From Methylohalobius sp964654415 (GTDB lineage Bacteria > Pseudomonadota > Gammaproteobacteria > Methylococcales > Methylothermaceae): a stretch of DNA of 25,540 nt. The stretch spans positions 1-25,540 of the forward strand of contig CAZZIP010000019.1 in the NCBI GenBank assembly GCA_964654415.1. Direction: 5' to 3'. Shown here piece by piece: positions 1 through 7,228 of the stretch. Below the pieces are notes generated by a model. That model searched no databases. It saw only the letters and a program-made list of their open reading frames with translations, and was not told the origin of the DNA. The number at the start of each line of letters is the position of its first letter. The first letter of the stretch is position 1. The translations under genes were made by a program, and so were the position numbers.

Positions 1-156
1 GGTCGTGATTCAAACGCGTACCGCTGCAGCGAGTCGTTTGACGTGGCTATGTCTTAATCCCTTTTTCATCAGGTCGTGATTCAAACCCAACTTTTCGATC
101 GAAATTTGGATAAAAATTGGGTCTTAATCCCTTTTTCATCAGGTCGTGATTCAAAC
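1..156. CRISPR. CRISPR array end (three repeats, first one cut by window edge)
   Basis: Two complete, identical 36-bp repeats lie at 51-86 and 121-156, beginning GTCTTAATCCC and ending GTGATTCAAAC on the plus strand. Positions 1-15 are the last 15 bases of a third. The spacers are 35 bp (16-50) and 34 bp (87-120), unrelated to each other, and I see no match to either elsewhere in the window. The array continues to the left. Only 20 bp separate the last repeat from the cas2b stop codon, so there is no room for a separate leader on this side unless it lies inside cas2b. Transcription direction is uncertain: the minus-strand repeat ends GGGATTAAGAC, close to the AGGATTGAAAC-like ends of many type III repeats, while the plus-strand end ATTCAAAC is also plausible as an 8-nt tag. 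Neither terminal repeat is degenerate, which would have shown the trailer end. Confidence 0.95.
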
Positions 157-176
157 TGCACCTTTCAAATTTCTTG

Positions 177-580
177 TTAAAGATCAACACCTTGCAAAGA
201 GCTTTGCGGAAAATTTTTGACGCCAGAAAGCTGACGTTTATGACGACTCTTTGACAAACGGCCATCCTTAAACTTAGCACGCCCCAACCCTTCCGGCAAG
301 GGGATGCCGCACAACATCACTCCCTCCATCCACATCGGACTCCCCCACCATTGCCAGTCGGGGTTCGTCGGCAAAGGATAAATACGCACATCGTCAGCGC
401 GCGGATCGATGAGGCGATTTAAGTAAAATACGATCTGCTTGCGGCGGTAACGTACACCAAAAATACCGAGTATTGCAGGGGAATACCCAATTTCTTCAAG
501 TAGCGATGCACACGGCTTAAGCGCTTGGGATCGCTGATGTCGTATGCCACTAGATGAGGATGTTTCTCATGCAAGCTCAT
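177..580 (-). pseudogene. cas2: Second Cas2 (cas2b), interrupted by a frameshift
   Basis: Cas2 is the small ferredoxin-fold partner of Cas1 in spacer integration. The first 40 codons from ATG 580 read as a Cas2 N-terminus (HLVAYDISDPKRLSRVHRYL, with the conserved Asp of the LVAYD strand). The frame then runs into a stop. Shifting frame at the five-base homopolymer around 459-465 (TTTTT on the coding strand) restores a typical Cas2 second half, GVRYRRKQIVFYLNRLIDPR, followed by DDVRIYPLP and ending at TAA 177. The ATG overlaps the cas1b stop as ATGA, so the gene is the last of the adaptation operon and runs up to the CRISPR array. The break sits in a homopolymer, so it may be a real inactivation, a sequencing error, or less likely programmed slippage. 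The sequence is unlike the Cas2 encoded at 2279-2560, so this is a second subfamily, not a duplicate. Confidence 0.85.
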
Positions 581-1344
581 GCGGAATAGGCCTCACTTTG
601 CTCTAACCAACGCCACAGTTGTTCGATCCAATAGTGCGCTTGGTTTTTAACGATTTCGGCGTGGCTTTCATAACAAGCCACTACGTGCCGTTGCTCGAGC
701 GAACGGCATACTCCCAAACGTCCCTCCAAAGCCAACTCCCACCATTCCCACGCCAACAAATCGGTTAGATAGGCCGTCAGCCCGCGCCAGTCGTGGCTGG
801 GTTCGAGAATAGCCGGCTGGATTTGATAGGCTGCCAGAATCTCCGCTACATGCGCCAAGCTAAGAGGATACAAGCGCTCAAACAATCCCGGATCAACCGG
901 TATCTTGCGTTGCTTCAGCGCTAGCGCCAGATACCCGCGCACCAGAGGTGCCCGCAGATCGGCCAGCACGAGGCTGTGTTTTTTCTGCAGCGCTAACAGC
1001 CGTCTGCGTTCTTGGCTGTCAAACCAGTCTCTAAGACGCTGCGAGCCGTCGTCTAAAGTAAAAAACGCATCGAGTAAGGCATTGAATTGAGAATCTTGCG
1101 GCCAGGCACCAAAACACATCCCGATCAGTTTTCCCTGGCGGTCGAGCAAGGTAACAGGCACTCGCCAACGCAAGCACTCCATGAGTGCCGCGCTGCTCCA
1201 GGCCACCGGCCCTACGCTCACTACCCGGCTGATGCGCGTTAAGGGAAAATATTGCTCGCTTTGATTGCGGCAGATGACTTTGAGCGCTGGCCCTTCCAGA
1301 TTCACCCGCCGCACTTGTGAGGCATTAAGATAGACGGCACGCAT
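577..1344 (-). CDS. cas1: Divergent second Cas1 (cas1b)
   Basis: A 255-residue Cas1-like protein. The N-terminal beta domain is clear (MRAVYLNASQVRRVNLEGPA, then a VVSVGPVAWSSAALMECL segment as in Cas1 proteins). The C-terminal helical domain is degenerate. I find no counterpart of the catalytic Glu motif (LEGNAAR in cas1a); only His184 and Asp195 in the EPSHDWRGLTAYLTDLL stretch could correspond to the other two metal ligands. I chose ATG 1344 because GGAG sits 7 nt upstream and the longer open frame only adds sequence overlapping cas1a. It overlaps the 3' end of cas1a by 20 bp and its own stop overlaps the cas2b start, so expression is probably coupled. It may act as a non-catalytic subunit of a mixed integrase or be decaying. 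The assignment to the Cas1 superfamily is firm; activity is doubtful. Confidence 0.82.
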   Translation of the reverse strand: MRAVYLNASQVRRVNLEGPALKVICRNQSEQYFPLTRISRVVSVGPVAWSSAALMECLRWRVPVTLLDRQGKLIGMCFGAWPQDSQFNALLDAFFTLDDGSQRLRDWFDSQERRRLLALQKKHSLVLADLRAPLVRGYLALALKQRKIPVDPGLFERLYPLSLAHVAEILAAYQIQPAILEPSHDWRGLTAYLTDLLAWEWWELALEGRLGVCRSLEQRHVVACYESHAEIVKNQAHYWIEQLWRWLEQSEAYSA

Positions 1345-2278
1345 CGCACTTCTCCACCAAGCTTTGCACCAGTACCCGGCATTGCAGGCGCAACGCACGC
1401 TCCAAGGGAGCTACTTGGCGCTCGAATGCCGCAAAAAACCTGGCTCTTCCGGCCTTACCGAGAAAACAACCTTCGCCCCGGCGTTTGAAGTGATCGGCCT
1501 CCAGATAGCGGCTGTGAAACCACTCACATACCCACTGATCTACACACGGTCGCCACGGCTCGATCAGATCGCAAGCCAAAGACTCCCTACCCCAAGCCGG
1601 TTCGTGATAAAAGCCCACACTGGGGTCCAAACCGGCAGCCCACGCCGCTTGTACTGCTCGCGCGTGCAGCAAGGTGTAGGCCAAAGACAACGTGGCGTTG
1701 ACCGGATCGGGCGGTGGGCGCTTTTTTCGACCGGTAAACCCTAAAGAAGGAGCAAACAACTTTTGATAGACTTCAAAAAATACGCGCGCGGCATTGCCCT
1801 CCAAACCGCGTAGGGTTGTTAGATCGTTCACCGCTGCCACCGAGGTCTGCAAAGCCGAAATCCGCTGCATCGCGGTTTGTACGGCGCCTTTGAGTCCGGG
1901 GCGCGAAGCAGCCAGCGTAGAAAGCAGGTCGTGATGACGGCGTAGTTTGGCCCCAATCCATCTGCGCGCCACGGCCAGGCGTTGTTGTTCGTCCGCGCCG
2001 GCTCGGTATTGCCGAAGGCGCACTTGCACATCGTTGTGCGCGACGCCCAGCACCTGCGCCCGCCGGTCCGCACAGCGCGGATCGAATAAAACCACCGTCA
2101 CTCCCTGCTCGGCCAAGCGCAATAGCAGCATGGTGTCCAAGCGCGTCTTGGCGGCGATTACCAAGCGCTTGAGCAAAGCCACCGGCACCGTCTGCCGACC
2201 CTCGCCGCTGCGTATCACCAAGACGCCGTTTTCTAGGCTTAGCTCACTTTCGGTGCGATCCAAGTAAAACGTGCTCAT
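1325..2278 (-). CDS. cas1: CRISPR-associated endonuclease/integrase Cas1 (cas1a)
   Basis: Cas1 is the metal-dependent integrase that, with Cas2, inserts new spacers at the array. This 317-residue protein has the usual length. The three expected metal ligands can be seen: Glu160 in GLEGNAARVFF, His225 in GFYHEPAWGRESL, and Asp237 or Glu240 in CDLIEPWRP. The N-terminal beta-strand domain (MSTFYLDRTESELSLENGVL) is typical. Its ATG follows directly after the TAA stop of cas2a (TAAATG), and its own end overlaps cas1b, so the four adaptation genes form one tightly packed operon. This is the copy likely to be catalytically competent. Confidence 0.96.
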   Translation of the reverse strand: MSTFYLDRTESELSLENGVLVIRSGEGRQTVPVALLKRLVIAAKTRLDTMLLLRLAEQGVTVVLFDPRCADRRAQVLGVAHNDVQVRLRQYRAGADEQQRLAVARRWIGAKLRRHHDLLSTLAASRPGLKGAVQTAMQRISALQTSVAAVNDLTTLRGLEGNAARVFFEVYQKLFAPSLGFTGRKKRPPPDPVNATLSLAYTLLHARAVQAAWAAGLDPSVGFYHEPAWGRESLACDLIEPWRPCVDQWVCEWFHSRYLEADHFKRRGEGCFLGKAGRARFFAAFERQVAPLERALRLQCRVLVQSLVEKCDACRLS

Positions 2279-2560
2279 TTAGCCGATGTAAAACCAATTG
2301 GGGTCCGAGGGCGCCACCGCCCGCCCTAAGGCAGTTACCGCCTGGCGCGGATCGAGGCGCAGCACGAGTAAAGCGTCTTCTTCCTCCAGCACTTGGCACA
2401 GTTGGAAAATCAACTCGCCTTTTTCAGCTTCGGTCAGCCAGCACTCGTGGACGGATTTTTGCCCGCCGGTGGCATAGCGTCGGGTCAAATGCAAAGCCGC
2501 CCGCAGCCTGTCTGGCTCGCGCACGTCGTAGGCGATTAAATAAAGATTGCGGTCAGTCAT
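2279..2560 (-). CDS. cas2: CRISPR-associated endoribonuclease Cas2 (cas2a)
   Basis: Cas2 dimers bridge the two Cas1 dimers in the spacer-integration complex. This 93-residue protein starts MTDRNLYLIAYDVREPDRL, with the first-strand Asp at residue 12, followed by ATGGQKSVHECWLT and a strand-rich C-terminus ending in DPNWFYIG. I used ATG 2560. The open frame extends 15 codons further to a TTG, but that extension looks unlike Cas2 and would overlap the palindrome at 2601-2612. No clear Shine-Dalgarno is visible. It is the first gene of the adaptation operon, with cas1a starting on the next base after its stop. Confidence 0.93.
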   Translation of the reverse strand: MTDRNLYLIAYDVREPDRLRAALHLTRRYATGGQKSVHECWLTEAEKGELIFQLCQVLEEEDALLVLRLDPRQAVTALGRAVAPSDPNWFYIG

Positions 2561-2600
2561 AGCCGCTATTGCAACACACGCGCAAAGCGTTGTCTGATTT

Positions 2601-2612
2601 GGCAAGCTTGTC
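2601..2612 (-). promoter_or_regulatory. Palindromic operator-like site A, upstream of cas2a
   Basis: GACAAGCTTGCC on the minus strand, centred 46.5 bp upstream of the cas2a ATG. The same 12 bases occur upstream of cas10 (site B), and with one change upstream of the CARF gene (site C). CAAGCTTG occurs only four times in the whole window, all inside or beside the CRISPR locus. Function as a regulator-binding site is inferred from position and recurrence. Confidence 0.55.
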
Positions 2613-2687
2613 TTAGAAGCGGCGACGCAACGGGCCGAAATTGGGATACCTACCGCTTGGATCGCCAGGTCAAGATGAAATGGTACA

Positions 2688-3290
2688 ATGACAATGAGTC
2701 TTGACCTTCATCGCAAGCTTGCCATGGAAGCTGCTAAACGCCACGCCACTTACGAAGACATAGCACGCCTGCCCGAGTACCTGGTCGGTGAAATCTTAAA
2801 TGGAGAACTCTATACCCACCCACGGCCAGCGCCGAAACACGCACGGGTCGAATCGGCCCTGGATGGGGTGCTATGGCCACCTTTCGACAGCGGCGCAGGT
2901 GGCCCCGGCGGCTGGTGGATCTTAATAGAACCGGAACTGCATTTAGGAAGCGACATCTTAGTGCCGGACCTGGCCGGCTGGCGCCGGGAAAGGCTCCCTG
3001 CCTTGCCGGAGACGGCTTGGTTTGAGCTTCCCCCCGACTGGGTGTGTGAGGTGCTTTCCCCGGCTACGGCGCGCGTTGACCGGGCGATCAAAATGCCCCT
3101 CTATGCCCGGCACGGTGTCCTGCACCTGTGGTTAATCGACCCGGACTTAAAAACGCTTGAGGTCTATACCCTAGACCACAGCCAAGGCCAGCCGCACTGG
3201 CTGTTGCTGGCCACTTTGGAAGGAGAAGCGTCAGTTTGCCAGGTGCCGTTTACGGCGACCGAGTTTTCCTTAGCCAGCCTGTGGGCTTGA
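2688..3290 (+). CDS. Uma2 family (DUF820) PD-(D/E)XK nuclease-fold protein
   Basis: A 200-residue protein of the Uma2 family, a PD-(D/E)XK restriction-endonuclease fold found in large paralogous sets and of unknown biological role. Visible family features are the N-terminal YEDIARLPE and GEILNGELY segments, the acidic VPDLAGWRRERL, and the motif CEVLSPATARVDRAIKMPLY, giving Asp, Glu and Lys in the expected order. It ends in the usual GVLHLWLIDPDLKTLEVY block. The start is uncertain: ATG 2688, 2694 and 2724 (MEAAKRHATYED) are all possible and none has a strong ribosome-binding site. It lies on the opposite strand between the adaptation and interference operons, so it is probably a passenger, not a Csm component. 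A link to spacer handling cannot be ruled out from position. Confidence 0.85.
   Translation: MTMSLDLHRKLAMEAAKRHATYEDIARLPEYLVGEILNGELYTHPRPAPKHARVESALDGVLWPPFDSGAGGPGGWWILIEPELHLGSDILVPDLAGWRRERLPALPETAWFELPPDWVCEVLSPATARVDRAIKMPLYARHGVLHLWLIDPDLKTLEVYTLDHSQGQPHWLLLATLEGEASVCQVPFTATEFSLASLWA
2712..2723 (+). promoter_or_regulatory. Fourth copy of the CAAGCTTG palindrome (site D), inside the annotated uma2 start
   Basis: CGCAAGCTTGCC, matching sites A-C in 10 or 11 of 12 positions. It lies within the first codons of uma2 if ATG 2688 is used, but just upstream of the alternative ATG 2724, which follows it directly. It could mark an operator near the true start or be coding coincidence (HRKLAMEA). 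Confidence 0.3.
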
Positions 3291-3348
3291 CGAGCCAACT
3301 TCCGTTTGCGCACTAAATCCGCCTCAGGATTCAGCCAGCGCATTTGCT

Positions 3349-5115
3349 TTATTTCCGCTCAAGCTCTTCCAGCCACTGGCGAAACTGCTGCTTGCGCTCT
3401 TTTTTATTGGGCCAGTCGGTCCATTCCTTGATCGTCTGGAAGATGAGGTCTGCCGCCTGCCGGCGCAATGCCCGGTCCTCCCAGGCAAGCACCTTGCGGA
3501 AAAACTCCAACCGGCGCTGATCGAATTCCCCTCCTGGCTGGTAGCGGCCCTTGGCTTTTTGCCTTTGGTAATAAGCGCGAAATTCTTCCAGGGCCTGTTC
3601 TTCCGGCGACATCGCAGACAGCCGCGCTAACCGCTCAGTTTCTTCGCGGGCCGCTTTGGCCTCTGCCTCGGCTTCAAGGCGCGCTTTTTCCTCGGCCTCC
3701 CGTTTCCGGCGAAGGAGTTCCTCCCGTACCCGTGCGAATTCGACCGCACGCGCTTTCTGCTTGGTCTGCCACGCTTCAGCATCCTTCTGGAAAGGAGCAA
3801 GTCGTTCACGTAACTCAAGCCAGTCCTCGAGCGGCTTGCGATCTGCTTGGATTTCTATCAGCGCCCATCCAAACGGCAGCATGCCGCTACGTGCCTGTGA
3901 CGTGGGCGCAGCCAGCCAAATGGTTTTGGCCTCGAGCTGGTAGGACGACGTTTGCTTACCGTCTGCGCCTTTCCCTTCCAGGATTTTGATGGAACGCACC
4001 CCGTTCAGCGTGACGGATTCGGCGCCGCTGTGCCTCCCAATCCGCAGCAGAAAAGCGCTTCCCTGATCGAGCCGTCTGGCAATTGTGCCATTCAAAACCT
4101 CGTCGGCCAGCCTTTCCCAGTTAGGGTCGAGGTAACGGCGTTCTTGCAATACTTTAAGCTCGACCGCAAGCCGCTCCCGGTAAAACCGATTGCAGGCGGC
4201 GGCGACGTCTTTGACCTTCCAACGCAGGCTCTTCGCCGGGGTTTTCCCGATGTGATCGATGTCCTGTAAATCCTGGATCGTGAGCGAACTCTGGAAGCTG
4301 CGGTAACGCGGCGGCAGGCATTCGAGCAACTGGTAAAGGTTTTTGGCTTCGGCCTGAGACTGCACGACTTTGCCGCCTTTCAACACCTCCCGTTTCTTGC
4401 GGTTGACCGCGAATCGAACTTCGCTGCCGTAAAGGCCCGGGGTCTGGTAGCTCGCATCGACGACATGTACCAGGCGCATGGGGTCGCATTGCAATAACTT
4501 TTTAGACTTGCCATCAACATCGCGACGGTAGGCAAAGAGGCGTTCCTGCAATGCCTCATTCGCCTTGGCTTTCGTAGACTGCCGCTTGTCTTCCAGGAAC
4601 TCTCGCTCTTTTCGAGTTAACTCATTCCCATCATTCACATCATCCAGCAAGGCTGTGCGGATCGCACCCTTGATGCTGCTTCCCGGGATCACCGGCTGTT
4701 GGTTATACGGGTTGAAAAACGTGCGCTCGATGGCCAGCTTGTTGATGACGCCCCCGCCACCCGCTTCCCGATTGGCGGTTTGCCCGACGCGCTTTTGATA
4801 GAGATCAAATACCCCGGCGCTAACCGGCAGGCAATGGGTAGAGGCAGCCGCGAATGCCTCACGGTTGTTGTAAAAGAAGCTCTGGACCTGCATGATCAGG
4901 TCCTCAGCCTGGCGCGCGGGACGGCTCACCATTTTCAATAGTTCCTCCCGCTGACTTGGTGTCAATACCTCGCTGGCAATATCGCTATCGAAGGCGAACA
5001 GTACGCCTTTGTCCATGACGTAATTGGTCGGTTCGTAGTCCTCGCCTGTACCTACATGCACCGGCGAGAGCGGCGTGATGTGTAAGGTGACGCTTTCCAG
5101 AATCGGGGTTTTCAT
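3349..5115 (-). CDS. csm5: Type III-A RAMP protein Csm5 with long C-terminal coiled-coil extension
   Basis: Csm5 caps the Csm complex at the crRNA 3' end and helps crRNA maturation. The N-terminus (MKTPILESVTLHITPLSPVH, then GTGEDYEPTNYVMD) and the glycine-rich PVIPGSSIKGAIRTALL are RAMP hallmarks. ATG 5115 overlaps the csm4 stop as ATGA; the open frame extends another 95 codons upstream but only as a shadow of csm4. At 588 residues it is much longer than typical Csm5 (about 350-400). The excess is mainly a C-terminal region from about residue 430, containing a highly charged Glu/Lys/Arg/Ala-rich helix (RRKREAEEKARLEAEAEAKA) likely to form a coiled coil, then an aromatic and basic segment ending in QWLEELERK. 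It is the last gene of the interference operon and is convergent with uma2. Confidence 0.9.
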   Translation of the reverse strand: MKTPILESVTLHITPLSPVHVGTGEDYEPTNYVMDKGVLFAFDSDIASEVLTPSQREELLKMVSRPARQAEDLIMQVQSFFYNNREAFAAASTHCLPVSAGVFDLYQKRVGQTANREAGGGGVINKLAIERTFFNPYNQQPVIPGSSIKGAIRTALLDDVNDGNELTRKEREFLEDKRQSTKAKANEALQERLFAYRRDVDGKSKKLLQCDPMRLVHVVDASYQTPGLYGSEVRFAVNRKKREVLKGGKVVQSQAEAKNLYQLLECLPPRYRSFQSSLTIQDLQDIDHIGKTPAKSLRWKVKDVAAACNRFYRERLAVELKVLQERRYLDPNWERLADEVLNGTIARRLDQGSAFLLRIGRHSGAESVTLNGVRSIKILEGKGADGKQTSSYQLEAKTIWLAAPTSQARSGMLPFGWALIEIQADRKPLEDWLELRERLAPFQKDAEAWQTKQKARAVEFARVREELLRRKREAEEKARLEAEAEAKAAREETERLARLSAMSPEEQALEEFRAYYQRQKAKGRYQPGGEFDQRRLEFFRKVLAWEDRALRRQAADLIFQTIKEWTDWPNKKERKQQFRQWLEELERK

Positions 5116-6062
5116 GTGGCCTCCTGCGGAAACTGGATCGGGATGACCGGAGCATAGCCCTGATGGACAGTAGCCGATATTTCCTTGGAGAGTTGCCCGT
5201 TGCCGCCCAATCCTTGGCCAACGAAACGGGTATCCGGAGTAACCGACGACAACGCAAAGACTGCTCCCGCTTTGGCCAGCAATACCGGAGTTTTGAACGG
5301 CCTTCCCAGCTGCACGGCCTGCCCACCATGGCGCCCAAAACGGGTGAAGGGCTGGTAAAAACTGTTTCGGCCATCCAAGCCAAGCCCTTGCGGCGCACAA
5401 GGAGCGAGCGTCAACACGGCGTTTGGTCTGGGAGAGCCGGGGGGCATGCTTTCGGTTGCACCCGCGACGGCGAACTTGCCCAACCCGACTGTGGCATCGC
5501 GCCCGAATCCTACCTGCCCCATGGACTCAAACGCCTGCCGGATCGAATCGGCTAAGATGCGTCCGGCATCGAAGACCACATACACCGCCAGCGTGACGCC
5601 TTCTGCATACCAGGACTGCTCCAGCGCATAAGGCGCAAACGCACCTTTCCCAGTGGTACCGGTCAGCCGGCTGATGCTGTTGTGCGGCTGGGTATGCCAT
5701 TGCATAAAACCTTTCTGGTGGATTTCCTGATCGCTTTTGCACTGGGCCAGCCACTCCGCAAACGGCGTGCTCAGCGCTTCCACGGGCAGCCACGTCTTTT
5801 TCCTCAATGCCTTGCGGTCGGCGTTTTCCTCTCGCCGGAACATCCACATCGGCACCATAGGCCGCGGTACGTAGCCACTGGGAAAAGCATCCGACACCAC
5901 GGCAAACGGCTCGCCGTGGGTGTAACCATCCAGGAGTCGAGTCAACTCCTGCTCCCCTTTGCTGTCACGGAGCAGCCAGCACAATTGCCCGAACAGTGTA
6001 TCGCCCATGGGCGGGGTGCCGAAGGCAGACAGCGGGCGCAACGTCAGGGTCAGGGTTTGCAT
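5112..6062 (-). CDS. csm4: Type III-A RAMP protein Csm4
   Basis: Csm4 contacts Cas10 and holds the 5' tag of the crRNA at the foot of the Csm complex. This 316-residue protein has the characteristic opening (LTLRPLSAFGTPPMGDTLFG, followed by QLCWLL) and a C-terminal glycine-rich segment (GQVGFGRDATVGLGKFAVAG). Length and position between csm3 and csm5 fit the family. Its ATG is one base after the csm3 stop (TGACATG on the coding strand) and its stop overlaps the csm5 ATG, so the three genes are translationally linked. No unusual residues were noticed. Confidence 0.93.
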   Translation of the reverse strand: MQTLTLTLRPLSAFGTPPMGDTLFGQLCWLLRDSKGEQELTRLLDGYTHGEPFAVVSDAFPSGYVPRPMVPMWMFRREENADRKALRKKTWLPVEALSTPFAEWLAQCKSDQEIHQKGFMQWHTQPHNSISRLTGTTGKGAFAPYALEQSWYAEGVTLAVYVVFDAGRILADSIRQAFESMGQVGFGRDATVGLGKFAVAGATESMPPGSPRPNAVLTLAPCAPQGLGLDGRNSFYQPFTRFGRHGGQAVQLGRPFKTPVLLAKAGAVFALSSVTPDTRFVGQGLGGNGQLSKEISATVHQGYAPVIPIQFPQEAT

Positions 6063-6063
6063 G

Positions 6064-6780
6064 TCAGGCCACCTTGCCGAAGCTCACCTGCGCCAGTTTC
6101 CCCTGCACGTCCGCGCCGTTCAGCTTCAAGTTCTCGAACACCAGCTTGCCATAGCCGCGCGACAGCGAACCGCCCAAGCCGGTGAGTTCAATCAGCTTCA
6201 AGCCCTGAAACAGCATGTCGGTTAGATCTTCGTCGTCGTGCACGCGCAAGGTCAGTTTGAAATCGAAGATCGCGCCTGCCGGAACCCGCTCGGTCGTACG
6301 CGGATGCTGCGCCACATCCTGAATCCGGTCAATCATGTTTTCCATCTTGGTTTCGGTGAACAGGCGATTTTTGTCGGAAATCTCCCGCTTTGCCCAGTCT
6401 TCGTTCAGCGGGCAATCCCAGAAGGCCAGGCGGGCCGGGCCGATTTCCGCGATCAGCTGGTCGTCGTTGGACGGGTCAGGTGAGCCGCCGAACAGTTTCA
6501 AGAGCTTTTTGGCGCCCGCCTGATTTGGGGCTTTGGCAACGTCCTTAAAGTTTAATGGCTTGCCATCGGTCAGCCCAACCACGCCCAAATGCCACTCCAA
6601 CAGGCTGCGCATCTTGCCTTTGAGGCTGGAGCCAGGGATGTAGGGTTGCCCGTTCAAGGGATTTTTGATGACAGGGTTATCCGTGCCGCCGATGTGCATT
6701 TCTTCATTGCCCGCACCGATGTGCAAGCCCGTGAGCAGGCGGATTTGTCCCTCAAGAAGCTGGATTTTAGTCAGTTGCAT
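6064..6780 (-). CDS. csm3: Type III-A backbone RAMP protein Csm3 (target RNA nuclease)
   Basis: Csm3 forms the helical backbone of the Csm complex and cuts bound target RNA at 6-nt intervals. The 238-residue protein shows the family signature GLHIGAGNEEMHIGGTDNPV: Asp34 corresponds to the catalytic aspartate of characterised Csm3 proteins, so target cleavage is likely intact. Next comes the RAMP glycine loop PYIPGSSLKGKMRSLLEW, and near the end GLGGSLSRGYGKLVFENL. It starts 14 bp after csm2 stops and almost touches csm4. Identification is secure from motif and gene order. Confidence 0.96.
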   Translation of the reverse strand: MQLTKIQLLEGQIRLLTGLHIGAGNEEMHIGGTDNPVIKNPLNGQPYIPGSSLKGKMRSLLEWHLGVVGLTDGKPLNFKDVAKAPNQAGAKKLLKLFGGSPDPSNDDQLIAEIGPARLAFWDCPLNEDWAKREISDKNRLFTETKMENMIDRIQDVAQHPRTTERVPAGAIFDFKLTLRVHDDEDLTDMLFQGLKLIELTGLGGSLSRGYGKLVFENLKLNGADVQGKLAQVSFGKVA

Positions 6781-6794
6781 GGCTTTGATCTCCG

Positions 6795-7223
6795 TCAGTC
6801 TTTCTTTTCCAGTTTGAAAAAGCCCAGCATCGCTTCGAAGAAAAGCTTGAAAGTGTGCAGCGTCTGGGCATTCTCCACCTGCTGGAGCGCATGGCGCATG
6901 AAAAGCGTGAAGTTTTGATCCACGTGCCCGCGGCCCTGTGCATACGCAACCTTGGCATTCAGCATGCGGACAAAAGGCAGGTACTCGTCAAATTTGTCCG
7001 GGTTCTGCGCCACCTTGGTGTCCCACATCAAAAGCTCGTCGTAGAAACGGCGGATTTGCGTGGATTTGTTGACTTCCCGTCTGGTGTCGGCCAGCGTTTT
7101 CGCAGTCTCGTGCGCCACGGTATTGAACAACTCGGGATCAACCGGCCTGAACACGATTCTTGACGTGTCCAGGGTGGGGCCTTGGTCGCGGCGGTCGGGT
7201 CTTGAGCGATCAGGTCGGTTCAT
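6795..7223 (-). CDS. csm2: Type III-A small subunit Csm2
   Basis: Csm2 is the alpha-helical small subunit that lines the inner filament of the Csm complex alongside Csm3. The 142-residue, mostly helical sequence includes the recognisable stretch STQIRRFYDELLMWDTKV and an aromatic C-terminus (HTFKLFFEAMLGFFKLEKKD). ATG 7223 is preceded by a good Shine-Dalgarno, GGAGGT at 7231-7236, which overlaps the cas10 stop codon. Only 5 bp separate it from cas10. The first 20 residues are basic and probably disordered. Confidence 0.92.
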   Translation of the reverse strand: MNRPDRSRPDRRDQGPTLDTSRIVFRPVDPELFNTVAHETAKTLADTRREVNKSTQIRRFYDELLMWDTKVAQNPDKFDEYLPFVRMLNAKVAYAQGRGHVDQNFTLFMRHALQQVENAQTLHTFKLFFEAMLGFFKLEKKD

Positions 7224-7228
7224 GGCGA

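Noticed and set aside
47..280. Minus-strand frame across the CRISPR repeats
   Set aside because: It translates repeats and spacers and part of cas2b in the wrong frame.
2681..2689. TGGTACAAT as an extended -10 for uma2
   Set aside because: It overlaps the first possible start codon. It could only serve if translation began at a downstream ATG, which cannot be decided by reading.
3315..3331. AATCC/GGATT inverted repeat between uma2 and csm5 as a bidirectional terminator
   Set aside because: The stem is only 5 bp and no convincing T-run follows on either strand.
5116..5400. 95-codon N-terminal extension of the csm5 open frame
   Set aside because: It lies entirely within the csm4 3' coding region in another frame, has no RAMP character, and ATG 5115 gives the standard Csm5 N-terminus with an ATGA overlap.
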